From: CAYMAT01 sp964388495
GTDB lineage: Bacteria > Patescibacteriota > Gracilibacteria > Peribacterales > Peribacteraceae
Assembly (NCBI GenBank): GCA_964388495.1
Contig: CAYMAT010000009.1
Location: 1-34,646, forward strand
DNA: 34,646 bases
Direction: 5' to 3'
The position numbers and the translations under genes are program-made. Below the pieces are notes generated by a model, which worked only from the letters and a program-made list of their open reading frames with translations, was not told the DNA's origin and ran no database searches. Below are positions 20,187 through 28,344 of the stretch, piece by piece; positions within the stretch are counted from its first letter, which is position 1, and each line of letters begins with the position of its first letter.

Positions 20187-23100
20187 TTAACTTTTTAAGA
20201 AACGGAAGGCAAATGTGCCGGCGTCGGTTTCCACGGAGTGATCCGGGCCTTCCACGGTTCCCGCCACGGCGCTCACGGCATCCAGGATCGTTTTTGCGTG
20301 GTCTTTCATGATGGCGTCCGCGCCGGATACCTGCAGCGTGATGCGGTCGGTGAACTGCAGGCCGGCGTCCTTGCGTGCCTGCTGCACCGCGCGGATCAGG
20401 TCGCGGGCGGCGCCGCGGTTCTTCAGTTCTTCCGTGATGCGGGTATCGAGCGCGACGACGATGCCCCTGTCTGCCGCCACATCCTGACCCTCGCGACCGC
20501 GGTAGAGAATGGGTGCCTCGTCGGCCGTGAGCCTCTCGCCCGCGATGGTCACGTCGCCGTTCTTCTCCACCGTGAACTGGCCTTCCTTGCCCAGCTTGAT
20601 CAGTTCCTGCACGCGCTGGCCCAGGCGCGGGCCCACTTTGCGTGCATCCACCTGCGCGATGGACTGGGCGATGCTGCCCGGGTCATCCACCAGCTCGATA
20701 TCCTGCACGTTGAGCTCCTCCTGCAGCAGCGCACGCTCCTCCGCGGAGAAATCGGCCTGTCCCAGCATCGTTTCCGGTATCGCGACCGTCGCCTTGCCGA
20801 GGGGCTGGCGTACTTTGATTTTCTTCTCGCTGCGGATTTTGAGACCAAGGGATGTCAGCGTCCGCAGCAGGCGTGTCCGGCTCAGGAGCTCCGTCTCATT
20901 CTTCTTGAGCTTGCGGGTTGCCGGCCAGTCCGTGAAGTGGATGCTGCCGTGCTCTTCCGGAACAAGATTCAGATAGATTGCGTCCGTGATGAAGGGGCAG
21001 AAGGGGGCGAGGAGCTGGCACAGCGTGATGAGCACGTCGTAGAGCGTGGTGAGGGCGTCCAGGCGGTCCTGCTCGTGCATTTCCTCCATTGCTTCCTCCT
21101 GTTCGTGCAGGCCGGCCTTGCCGGCGAAGCGGCGGCGCGAGAGGCGAACGTACCAGTTGGTGAGGGCGTCGATGGTATCGCCCAGCTCTGCGCACGTGGC
21201 GGAGAGGTCATAGTCCTCCAATTGTTCCGTCATGCGGTTCACCAGATCCTGGATCTCGGCCTTGATCCATGTATCCAGCGGATGATTGCTGCTGCGCCTG
21301 GATGCGACGGGCTGGAACCCCGCCCCGTTGGCATACGTGACGAAGAAGCTGTAGGTGTTCCAGAGCGGCAGCAGGACGCTCCTGAGCGTCTCTTCCACCA
21401 GTTTCTCGCTGAAGCGCAGGTCCTCGCCGCGCACCGCGGGCGAACTCATGAGGGCAAAGCGCACCGCGTCCGCCCCGTGCTTTTCCACGATCTCCAGCGG
21501 CTCCGGATAGTTCTTGAGCCTCTTGCTCATCTTCTTCCCGTCGCTGGCCAGAACCGTTCCGTTGACGATGCAGTTTTTGAACGGGATCTTGCCGAAGAGA
21601 GCGGTGCTCAGAACGGTGAGCGTGTAGAACCACCCACGTGTCTGGTCTATGCCTTCCGCGATGAAATCCGCGGGGAACGCGGGCGGGTGTTTGCCGCCGT
21701 TGGCAAACGGATAGTGCATCTGCGCATAGGGCATGGCGCCGGATTCCGCCCAGCAGTCCAGCACCTCCGGCGTGCGCGTGAGGAGGGGGTGCAGCGTCAT
21801 GCGCGTGGCCTCGCAGTTCTTGGGTGCCACCTTGAGCGCCTCCGCGTACGGGAGCCTGTCCAGGACCGTGCGCAGCGCCTGGATGAAGCCGCCGTGACTG
21901 ACCACCAGGATGTTCTTCCCCGGATACTTTGCCAGCAGGTACGCGCGCAGCTCCTCCGCGCGGAGGAAGAAACGGCTCAGGCTTTCGCCGCCTTCGGGCG
22001 TCTCATGGTGGATGCCGAATTCGCCGCTATCCAGGATGAGGGGGTGCGCCTTGAGCACTTCGGCCAGGGGCTTGCCCGCCCACGTGCCGAACTTGCGTTC
22101 GCGCAGCAGGGGGGTCTGTTCCAGGATGGGCAACGCGAGCTCCGCCGCTATCACCTCCGCCGTTTGCCGCGCGCGCTTTGCGTCCGAGCAGACAATGCCG
22201 TCGTACCGGTGTTTCTTGAGCGCGTGCGCTGTCTCCTTTGCCTGTGAGAGGCCCAGTTCCGTGAGCGGGGGGTCGCCCTCCTGCCCCTGCAGGATTCCGT
22301 CACGGTTCCATTCCGACTGTCCGTGGCGGACGACCGTCAATTCCACGTTGAGGCCCTTCTTCCCCTTGCCTGCCCATGCCATGCCGTCCACCACTTCCTT
22401 GTGGAGATCCAGCTGGCTTTCCATGTCATGGTCCCAGAAGAAGGTGCGGGGTGAGGCGAAATTGGGATAGGGCTGGTTGGTGAGTTTGGCCGGATCCTCT
22501 CCCGTGAAGTAATGCGTGATGTTGAGCACGGGATCCGCGTGCGTGACGATGACCACGTGTTCCCCGCGGTGGCGGGGGAGGATCTCGCGCAAAAAACTGT
22601 GCGTGCGCGCCTGCACCTGGCTCCACGTTTCCATGCCGGGGAAGTGGTAGATGCTTTCCACTTTGCCGTTTTCCAGCTTGTGCGCGCGGCGCGCTTTCAC
22701 AAAGGTGAGATCGCTGAAGTCGACCGATTTGCCTTCGTACTCGCCAAACTCCACCTCGCGCAGGCGTTCATCCACCACCACTCTTGCTCCCGTTTTCCTG
22801 GCAACCTCTTCCGCCGTCTGGCGCGTGCGGTTGAGGGGCGAACAGTAGATGATGGAAACTTTTTCCTTGGAAAGGCGCGTGCCCGCCTCCGCCGCCTGCT
22901 TGCGCCCCTTGCCGGTCAGGTCCGTGCCCGGCACTTTGCCCTGGTAGCGCGGGGTGACGTTGCCGTCGCTCTCCGCGTGGCGCAGGACGCTCACACGGGT
23001 GAAGCGGATGGGGAGGCGCTGCATCAGCTCGTCGCGACTGCCGATCACGTCCGTTTCGCCCGTTTCCCTGTTCCTCCATACCGGCAGGGGATTGCCCCAG

Positions 23101-24572
23101 TAGCGGTTGCGGGAGATGGCCCAGTCACGCGCGTTCTCCAGCCATTTGCCAAAACGTCCGTCCCGGATGTGGCCCGGCACCCAGTGTGTCTTCTTGTTTT
23201 CCGCGATCATCGTTTCCTTGATCTGCTCCACGGCCACAAACCACGAGGACGTGGCGTAGTTGAGGAGTGGATGGTCGCAGCGCCAGCAGTGGGGGTAGCT
23301 GTGCTTGAAGGATTTTACGTCAAAGAGGAGGCCTTTGCCCTTGAGCCAGTCAGCGATTTTCCTGTCCGTCTTGGTGGGGTCATCGGCGGGCTTCACCTCC
23401 TGGCCCGCAAAATCCGTGACATCGGCCGTGAACTTTCCTTCCAACGTCACGTGCTGGAGCAGTTTTATCTTTTCGCGCTTGCCCACGTTGAAGTCGTCCT
23501 CGCCAAAGCCCATCGCAATGTGCACGATGCCGGTGCCGTCCAAGTCCGTCACAAAATCGCTGCCGTCCACCACGCGGAACGCTGTGGCGTATTCCTGCGC
23601 AAAATAGGGGAAGAGCGGTTCGTACGTTTTGCCGATCAGCTCACTGCCGAGCATCGGCGTTCCGTCGATGGAAAATTCCTTGCCCTTGAAAACGTCATCC
23701 ACGCGCTTTTCCGCAACAATGAACGTCTTTCCGTCGTGTTTGACCTTCACATAGCGCAGATTTTTGTGGACGGTGAGGAGGACGTTTCCCGGCAGTGTCC
23801 AGGGAGTCGTCGTCCACGCGAGAATGTAGACGCCCTCTCCGGTTTCTTCGGAGCCACCTTTCCCAGAGGGGGAGGCGTCGCCCTTCACCTTGAACATTAC
23901 TGTCGCGCTCTGGTCCGTCACGTCCTTGTACCCCTGCGTCACCTCAAAGTTACTCAGCGGCGTCACGCACCGCGGGCACACGTGCATGGGTTTGTGGCCT
24001 TCGTACAGCAATCCCTTCTCATGGAGCTTCTGCATGCCCCACCAGATGCTCTCCATATACTCGGCATCCATCGTCTTGTAGTCCCAATCCATGTCCACCC
24101 AGCGCCCCATGCGCTCCACCACGTTGCGCCATTCCTTAGTGTAGCGCTGCACCGCGCCGCGGCAGAGGTCGTTGAACGCCTTCACGCCCATGTCCTCGAT
24201 CTGCTGCTTGTCCTTGATGTTGTGTTCCTTCTCGATGATGTTCTCGATGGGCAGTCCGTGGCAGTCCCAGCCAAAGCGGCGCTGCACGTAGTTGCCGCGC
24301 ATGGTCTGGTAGCGGGGGATCACGTCTTTGATGGTGCCGGCCAGGAGGTGCCCGTAGTGGGGCAGGCCCGTGGCGAACGGCGGACCGTCGTAAAAGGAGA
24401 AGACGGCATCGGCCGAGCTTTTCTTCACCACACCCTGCGTGTTGAGAATGTCATCCGACCCCGTCCCGCGCATGTGCATGGAACGCTTGAAGGCGTCTTC
24501 CTCCTGCCAGTACTTGAGGATGCCCTTTTCCAGGGCGGGAAACGATTGTTTGGGATCAACGGAATCGAACAT
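20187..24572 (-). CDS. ileS: Isoleucyl-tRNA synthetase with two inserted histidine-phosphatase domains
   Basis: 1461 residues; a normal IleRS has about 900-1080. Class I motifs are present: HYGH (72-75), an editing domain with WTTTPWTLPG and GTGIVHIAMGFGEDD, ARDWAISRNRYWGNPLPVW, DCWAESGAMPYAQ (W941) and KMSKR (1014-1018) of the archaeal/eukaryotic-like type. After IGSRDEL (about 509-515) comes a complete histidine-phosphatase domain (about 523-715; RHA with His532, NRTRQTAEE, EVEFGEYEG, VTHADP). Then DLHKEVVDG (722-730) resumes IleRS, followed by a second domain (about 743-925; RHGQSEWN with His750, KRARQTAEV, RERKFGTWAG, VSHGGF), then IleRS again. Both insertions fall in a loop that carries a small zinc-knuckle-like element in ordinary IleRS. 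The start at 24572 is chosen over 24644 because CATTCCCCTGCTCCGACC precedes it. Confidence 0.95.
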   Translation of the reverse strand: MFDSVDPKQSFPALEKGILKYWQEEDAFKRSMHMRGTGSDDILNTQGVVKKSSADAVFSFYDGPPFATGLPHYGHLLAGTIKDVIPRYQTMRGNYVQRRFGWDCHGLPIENIIEKEHNIKDKQQIEDMGVKAFNDLCRGAVQRYTKEWRNVVERMGRWVDMDWDYKTMDAEYMESIWWGMQKLHEKGLLYEGHKPMHVCPRCVTPLSNFEVTQGYKDVTDQSATVMFKVKGDASPSGKGGSEETGEGVYILAWTTTPWTLPGNVLLTVHKNLRYVKVKHDGKTFIVAEKRVDDVFKGKEFSIDGTPMLGSELIGKTYEPLFPYFAQEYATAFRVVDGSDFVTDLDGTGIVHIAMGFGEDDFNVGKREKIKLLQHVTLEGKFTADVTDFAGQEVKPADDPTKTDRKIADWLKGKGLLFDVKSFKHSYPHCWRCDHPLLNYATSSWFVAVEQIKETMIAENKKTHWVPGHIRDGRFGKWLENARDWAISRNRYWGNPLPVWRNRETGETDVIGSRDELMQRLPIRFTRVSVLRHAESDGNVTPRYQGKVPGTDLTGKGRKQAAEAGTRLSKEKVSIIYCSPLNRTRQTAEEVARKTGARVVVDERLREVEFGEYEGKSVDFSDLTFVKARRAHKLENGKVESIYHFPGMETWSQVQARTHSFLREILPRHRGEHVVIVTHADPVLNITHYFTGEDPAKLTNQPYPNFASPRTFFWDHDMESQLDLHKEVVDGMAWAGKGKKGLNVELTVVRHGQSEWNRDGILQGQEGDPPLTELGLSQAKETAHALKKHRYDGIVCSDAKRARQTAEVIAAELALPILEQTPLLRERKFGTWAGKPLAEVLKAHPLILDSGEFGIHHETPEGGESLSRFFLRAEELRAYLLAKYPGKNILVVSHGGFIQALRTVLDRLPYAEALKVAPKNCEATRMTLHPLLTRTPEVLDCWAESGAMPYAQMHYPFANGGKHPPAFPADFIAEGIDQTRGWFYTLTVLSTALFGKIPFKNCIVNGTVLASDGKKMSKRLKNYPEPLEIVEKHGADAVRFALMSSPAVRGEDLRFSEKLVEETLRSVLLPLWNTYSFFVTYANGAGFQPVASRRSSNHPLDTWIKAEIQDLVNRMTEQLEDYDLSATCAELGDTIDALTNWYVRLSRRRFAGKAGLHEQEEAMEEMHEQDRLDALTTLYDVLITLCQLLAPFCPFITDAIYLNLVPEEHGSIHFTDWPATRKLKKNETELLSRTRLLRTLTSLGLKIRSEKKIKVRQPLGKATVAIPETMLGQADFSAEERALLQEELNVQDIELVDDPGSIAQSIAQVDARKVGPRLGQRVQELIKLGKEGQFTVEKNGDVTIAGERLTADEAPILYRGREGQDVAADRGIVVALDTRITEELKNRGAARDLIRAVQQARKDAGLQFTDRITLQVSGADAIMKDHAKTILDAVSAVAGTVEGPDHSVETDAGTFAFRFLKS

Positions 24573-24721
24573 GGTCGGAGCAGGGGAATGGCAGCCTGTC
24601 CTGAATCTTTCCTGGGTGCAAAGGAAGAGACGAAGGACCGTCAAATAGCATGTCTATGGAGAATATCAGAATCCCACGATTTTCTTGATATTTTGTTAGA
24701 ACATACTATTGTTATTTAACA

Positions 24722-25141
24722 ATGCGTGTCCCGCTCCCCATGCTCGGCGAAGCGCAAGAAGAGGTCATCGTTGCAAATCTCCACAGGTTGAACGGACGCC
24801 TGTGCAAGTTTGAACATGAGAAAGGCGAGGGGGCGGATCCTCCGCAGTGCAGAGCACATATTCAGGAAATAACGGCGGGTTGCGGCCATGCGGCAGCGAG
24901 CATTCTCCTTGAGGCAGTTTGCGTTCTGGAAAAACGGGGAACATTCTCACCCGATCAGGCTGCTTCCTGGAAACAGAACATCAGGAGTCAGACTCATACT
25001 CTGGGGGGTCTGGATGCCCGTGCCGCATGGGAATATATAGAGTTTGAAACCTTGTCCTCAGACATTCTCCTGTGTCAGCAGCGCATCATTGATGAGCGCA
25101 TGAAGATGAAAGAAGAGCTTCTTTCACTCCTTGGTTCCTGA
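24722..25141 (+). CDS. Hypothetical protein, 139 residues
   Basis: Not recognised. It is soluble and predicted all-helical, with six Cys residues but no CxxC pair (LCKFEHEK, PQCRAHIQEITAGCGHAAASILLEAVCVLEKRG, then LLCQQRIIDERMKMKEELLSLL at the end). It is transcribed divergently from ileS; TTGATA (-35) with TATTGT (-10, 16-nt spacer) lies in the AT-rich interval and gives a short leader. It is convergent with the asparaginase gene, 3 nt apart. The C-terminal amphipathic helix could be a coiled coil. Confidence 0.68.
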   Translation: MRVPLPMLGEAQEEVIVANLHRLNGRLCKFEHEKGEGADPPQCRAHIQEITAGCGHAAASILLEAVCVLEKRGTFSPDQAASWKQNIRSQTHTLGGLDARAAWEYIEFETLSSDILLCQQRIIDERMKMKEELLSLLGS

Positions 25142-25144
25142 TTT

Positions 25145-26155
25145 TTACAGCGTCACCTCCCCCGCAAGGTCCTGATCGAAGAATTCCGCGATCTTTTTGG
25201 GATCCTTGGTGCGCGCCAGGGCCCATTTCAGCTTCACAAACGCCGCCTCCGGCGTCATATCGCGGCTGGGGATGACGCCCAGTTCCATGGCCTGGCGGCC
25301 CACCTCGTACAGGTACATGCGCGTGGATCCAAAGATGCACTGCGTGCAGATGACGATGGGGATGTTCTTCTGCTTGGCTTTCTTGATGCTGGGCAAAAGC
25401 GAGTGGTGCTGGTTGGGCACGTTGCCGGGGCCGAAGGTCTCCAGGATCAGCCCCTCTATGCCGGAATCGATGATGGAATCCAGGATGCCCTCCGCCATAC
25501 CCGGCACACACTTGATCATGGCGACGTTCCCCTCAAAGCCGTTCATCAGTTCCACCATGCCGCTGTGCCGGCGGCGGACGTTGGGGTACGTCAGCTCTGG
25601 CTGGAGGCGGATGTATCCTAGGGGCGGGAACACCGGGCAGATGAAGGCGTTCCGCTGCGACTCGCTGGCTTTCATGCTGCGGTTGCCGCGCAGAATCATG
25701 TCGCCAAAGACGATCACCACCTCCGCCAGATCCATGCTGGCCACCTGGAACGCGTGGATCAGGTTGGCCATGGCGTCGCTGCCGATGATGTCCGGCGGCA
25801 CCTGCGCACCCGTGATAACAACGGGCTTTCCCAGATCGTGCAGGGCAAAGCTGAGGGCGGACGCCGTGTAGGACATGGTGTCCGTTCCGTGTGCCACCAC
25901 GAATCCGTCGAAATCCTCGTAATTCTCCTCTACCGCCTCCGCAATCTGCTCCCAATGCTTGGGCTGCATGTTGGTACTGTCGATGTTGATGATGGTCTTG
26001 GTGCGGATGCTGAATTCGCGCTTGAGCGAGGGGTCCGCGCTCACCAGGTCCTTGGCCGTCAGGAACGGCGTGAGTGCAGAGGTCACAACGTCCTGCCGCA
26101 TGCCGATGGTCCCCCCGCAATAGAGGAGGAGGAGTGAGGGCTTGGATGATTTCAT
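25145..26155 (-). CDS. ansA: L-asparaginase, type I-like (cytoplasmic)
   Basis: 336 residues, no signal peptide. It hydrolyses asparagine to aspartate and ammonia. The catalytic set is complete: Thr16 in LLYCGGTIGM, the substrate-binding DST at 59-61, Thr91-Asp92 in VVAHGTDTMSY, and Lys162 in RGNRSMKASE. The C-terminal domain carries the usual GLILETFGPGNVP and MTPEAAFVKLKWALA. The lack of the N-terminal barrel of archaeal GatD makes a tRNA amidotransferase role unlikely. Two diverged paralogs lie 2 kb away beyond the RelA/SpoT gene on the opposite strand. Confidence 0.93.
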   Translation of the reverse strand: MKSSKPSLLLLYCGGTIGMRQDVVTSALTPFLTAKDLVSADPSLKREFSIRTKTIINIDSTNMQPKHWEQIAEAVEENYEDFDGFVVAHGTDTMSYTASALSFALHDLGKPVVITGAQVPPDIIGSDAMANLIHAFQVASMDLAEVVIVFGDMILRGNRSMKASESQRNAFICPVFPPLGYIRLQPELTYPNVRRRHSGMVELMNGFEGNVAMIKCVPGMAEGILDSIIDSGIEGLILETFGPGNVPNQHHSLLPSIKKAKQKNIPIVICTQCIFGSTRMYLYEVGRQAMELGVIPSRDMTPEAAFVKLKWALARTKDPKKIAEFFDQDLAGEVTL

Positions 26156-26219
26156 GGGACGCGCTATACGGACCGTACCATACCGTTCATTTGCCTTTGG
26201 GGCAACGAAAAGCCGGGTT

Positions 26220-28268
26220 TTACGGCGTCACGCGGAAGATGTCCGTCACGTGCGGGAGGCTCCACAGATGTTTATAGACGGAATCGAGGGTGCGGATGGT
26301 GTCCGTGCGGAAACCCAGCACCACGGACGAGGGGTTGAATTGCAGGAGCATCACCGGGGAGTCCAGAAAGCTCTCTATGACAGCGATGTCCTTGAGCGGG
26401 TTGACACTGCTGTCGAATGTCCAGCGCAGGGCAAAGGAAAACGGATGCTCAATCACATCCTGCTGGATGCGCAGCGGGAGGATTTCCTTGTTCAGCGGAT
26501 GTTTCTTTGTCCGTTGGATCTGCCCGGCAGACACCACCTCAATCACATCCGGGGCAACCTGGATGCCCAGAACATCCCCCTGGCTCAGCTCATCGCGACC
26601 CGCGCGCAGCACGTACCGCATCACGCTTCCCGGCAGCAGTCCCGACGGCACATGGAAGCACCGCGGGTCCAGGAGAAAGAAGCTCTGGGGGGCGCTGTGG
26701 TTCTCCAAAAAGCGGTAGGGATCCACCACTCCCGCCCCAATGGATCTGAGCGTGGCCTTGTCCGCCGGGAGCGATGCATACACGTCCTTCTGCCAGTGAA
26801 TGCTGTAGAACGGATCCATGGTGATCTGGAACGCCTTGCGGAGGAGTTCCGTCCCCCTGCGCTCCTTTTCTGTTTCCGGCAGTGCGGACAGGTGATCCAC
26901 CAGGCGCGAGTGCCCCAGAGCGGTGTGGATCATGTAGAGGTCTTCCGCGGAGCGCCGGGTTTTTCCCGTTTCCGTCACTATTTCCACCGTGTCACCGTCG
27001 TGCAGATACTGGCGCAGGCTGCACCTGCGTCCGTTGACCACCGCTTGCGTGGCGGTCGCGCCGGTTTTCCCGTCCACGTAAAAAGCCAGATCCATGGCCG
27101 ACGAATAGGGCGGGAGGTCCATGGATTTTTTCGTTTTCCCCTGGATCAGCGTCACGTGGTTCCGTTCGCCAAAAATCTCCGATTGCAGGCGCAGGAAAAA
27201 TGCCTGCAACCCCGTCTCCTTTTCGTCCAGGGAGAGCAGTTCTTCCACCCACTCCGGAGTGGCGTACTGGCGCCGCTGGGTGAAGACGTTTTTAAGCCCC
27301 ATCCATGCGCTCTGGTACATCTTCTCGGTCTGGATCATCACGGTGATGGGCACGCCTGCGGAGTCGATGACGGTGGTGTGCAGCGCCTGGTAGCCGTTCA
27401 CTTTGGGGGAGGCGATGTAGTCGTTCACCGCGCCGGGGACGGGGGAGGAGAACCGGTGCACCAGACCCAGGCAGCGGTACGGGTCCGCGGTGTTTTTGAG
27501 GCGGATGCACAGCGTGTGGAAAGTCTCCACGTGCTTGAGCATGTCCTCCTGCCCCATGGAAAAACTGCGCACCTCGCTCAGGTTCCTCTGCATCAGCTCC
27601 ATTTTCTGCGTGTGCACCAGATTCTTTTTCAAAAATTCCTCCATCCGCCCGATCCATTTTTCCAGAGCGGGCAGTTGGGCCTTTTCCGTCTGCATGTGCT
27701 TGCGCCGCAGTATTTCATATTCGCGCGGGTCCAGGGCCCTGAAGCAGAGGTCCGAGAGTTCCTCATACCACTTCTGCATGCCCAGGAGTTTGGCGAGGGG
27801 GCAGTAAATATCGAGCGTCTCCTGCGCCACGCGCGCCTGTTTCTCCAGCGGCACCACGCCCAGCGTCTGCATGTTGTGCAGACGGTCCGCCAGCTTGATG
27901 TAGAGCACGCGGATGTCCCGCCCCATGGTGCGGAACATCTTGCGGATGGATTCCATGTTGCGCGTTCGCTTGTCGAACGTCTTTTCCAGCTGCTGGACTT
28001 TGGTGACGCCTTCCACCAGGTGCGTGATCACGGGTCCAAACTCCTTTTCCAGTTTTTTCGCCGTCACATCGGTGTCCTCAATGGTGTCGTGCAGGAAAGC
28101 CGCTGCCACCGTTTCATCATCCGCGCCGATGCTCTTGAGCAGGTCCGCGACAGATTGCAGATGCGTGAAAAAAGGCTCGCCTGAGGTCCGTTTTTGTCCC
28201 GCGTGGGCTTTTTTGGCAAAGGCGCTGGCTTTGGTTACCACTGCCGCGTATGGCTTGGCCCTGAACAT
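26220..28268 (-). CDS. RelA/SpoT homolog with intact hydrolase and degenerate synthetase motifs
   Basis: 682 residues. The HD hydrolase domain keeps the metal and catalytic residues: FFTHL, FLHDTIEDTD (His60) and IKLADRLHN (about 125-131). The synthetase domain is recognisable (NDYIASPKVNGYQALHTTV) but key motifs look altered: the usual YDLLAVRI reads FHTLCIRL, losing the catalytic Asp; EIQIRT reads TVMIQT, losing the Glu; and the RPKHIYS-type G-loop reads RNLSEVRS. A TGS domain follows (about 378-440, MDLPPYSSAMDLAFYVDGKTGA), and the C-terminal part may be ACT-like. It would degrade (p)ppGpp and perhaps not make it. The start at 28268 fits a TACTAT box 7 nt upstream, so a leaderless mRNA is likely. 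Confidence 0.9.
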   Translation of the reverse strand: MFRAKPYAAVVTKASAFAKKAHAGQKRTSGEPFFTHLQSVADLLKSIGADDETVAAAFLHDTIEDTDVTAKKLEKEFGPVITHLVEGVTKVQQLEKTFDKRTRNMESIRKMFRTMGRDIRVLYIKLADRLHNMQTLGVVPLEKQARVAQETLDIYCPLAKLLGMQKWYEELSDLCFRALDPREYEILRRKHMQTEKAQLPALEKWIGRMEEFLKKNLVHTQKMELMQRNLSEVRSFSMGQEDMLKHVETFHTLCIRLKNTADPYRCLGLVHRFSSPVPGAVNDYIASPKVNGYQALHTTVIDSAGVPITVMIQTEKMYQSAWMGLKNVFTQRRQYATPEWVEELLSLDEKETGLQAFFLRLQSEIFGERNHVTLIQGKTKKSMDLPPYSSAMDLAFYVDGKTGATATQAVVNGRRCSLRQYLHDGDTVEIVTETGKTRRSAEDLYMIHTALGHSRLVDHLSALPETEKERRGTELLRKAFQITMDPFYSIHWQKDVYASLPADKATLRSIGAGVVDPYRFLENHSAPQSFFLLDPRCFHVPSGLLPGSVMRYVLRAGRDELSQGDVLGIQVAPDVIEVVSAGQIQRTKKHPLNKEILPLRIQQDVIEHPFSFALRWTFDSSVNPLKDIAVIESFLDSPVMLLQFNPSSVVLGFRTDTIRTLDSVYKHLWSLPHVTDIFRVTP

Positions 28269-28292
28269 CGCTTTTATAGTACAGAAATGGGC

Positions 28293-28320
28293 TTGCAAGG
28301 CATATTCCTTATTCTATAAT
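28293..28320 (+). promoter_or_regulatory. Promoter of the asparaginase-like tandem genes
   Basis: TTGCAA (28293-28298), a 16-nt spacer and a perfect TATAAT (28315-28320). TTGCAA is self-complementary and also lies in the upstream region of the divergent RelA/SpoT gene. Confidence 0.7.
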
Positions 28321-28344
28321 CTTTTGCAATTTAGTCCAGAGCAC

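Noticed and set aside
20238..24719. Very long open frames antisense to the IleRS gene (about 670 and 735 codons on the plus strand)
   Set aside because: They mirror the GC-rich codon pattern of the IleRS, have no recognisable domains, and contradict the strong motif evidence on the minus strand.
25145..26155. Archaeal-type GatD subunit of tRNA amidotransferase
   Set aside because: The protein lacks the N-terminal barrel of GatD and no GatE lies nearby; length and motifs fit a plain asparaginase.
26142..28184. A 680-codon plus-strand frame opposite the RelA/SpoT gene
   Set aside because: It is a shadow frame with His/Arg/Gln-rich, low-complexity translation and no domain, while the opposite strand has clear HD, synthetase and TGS motifs.
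27913..28344. N-terminal extension of the first asparaginase-like paralog
   Set aside because: The extension overlaps the RelA/SpoT gene on the other strand and precedes a strong promoter (TTGCAA-16-TATAAT), so the ATG at 28345 is the better start.
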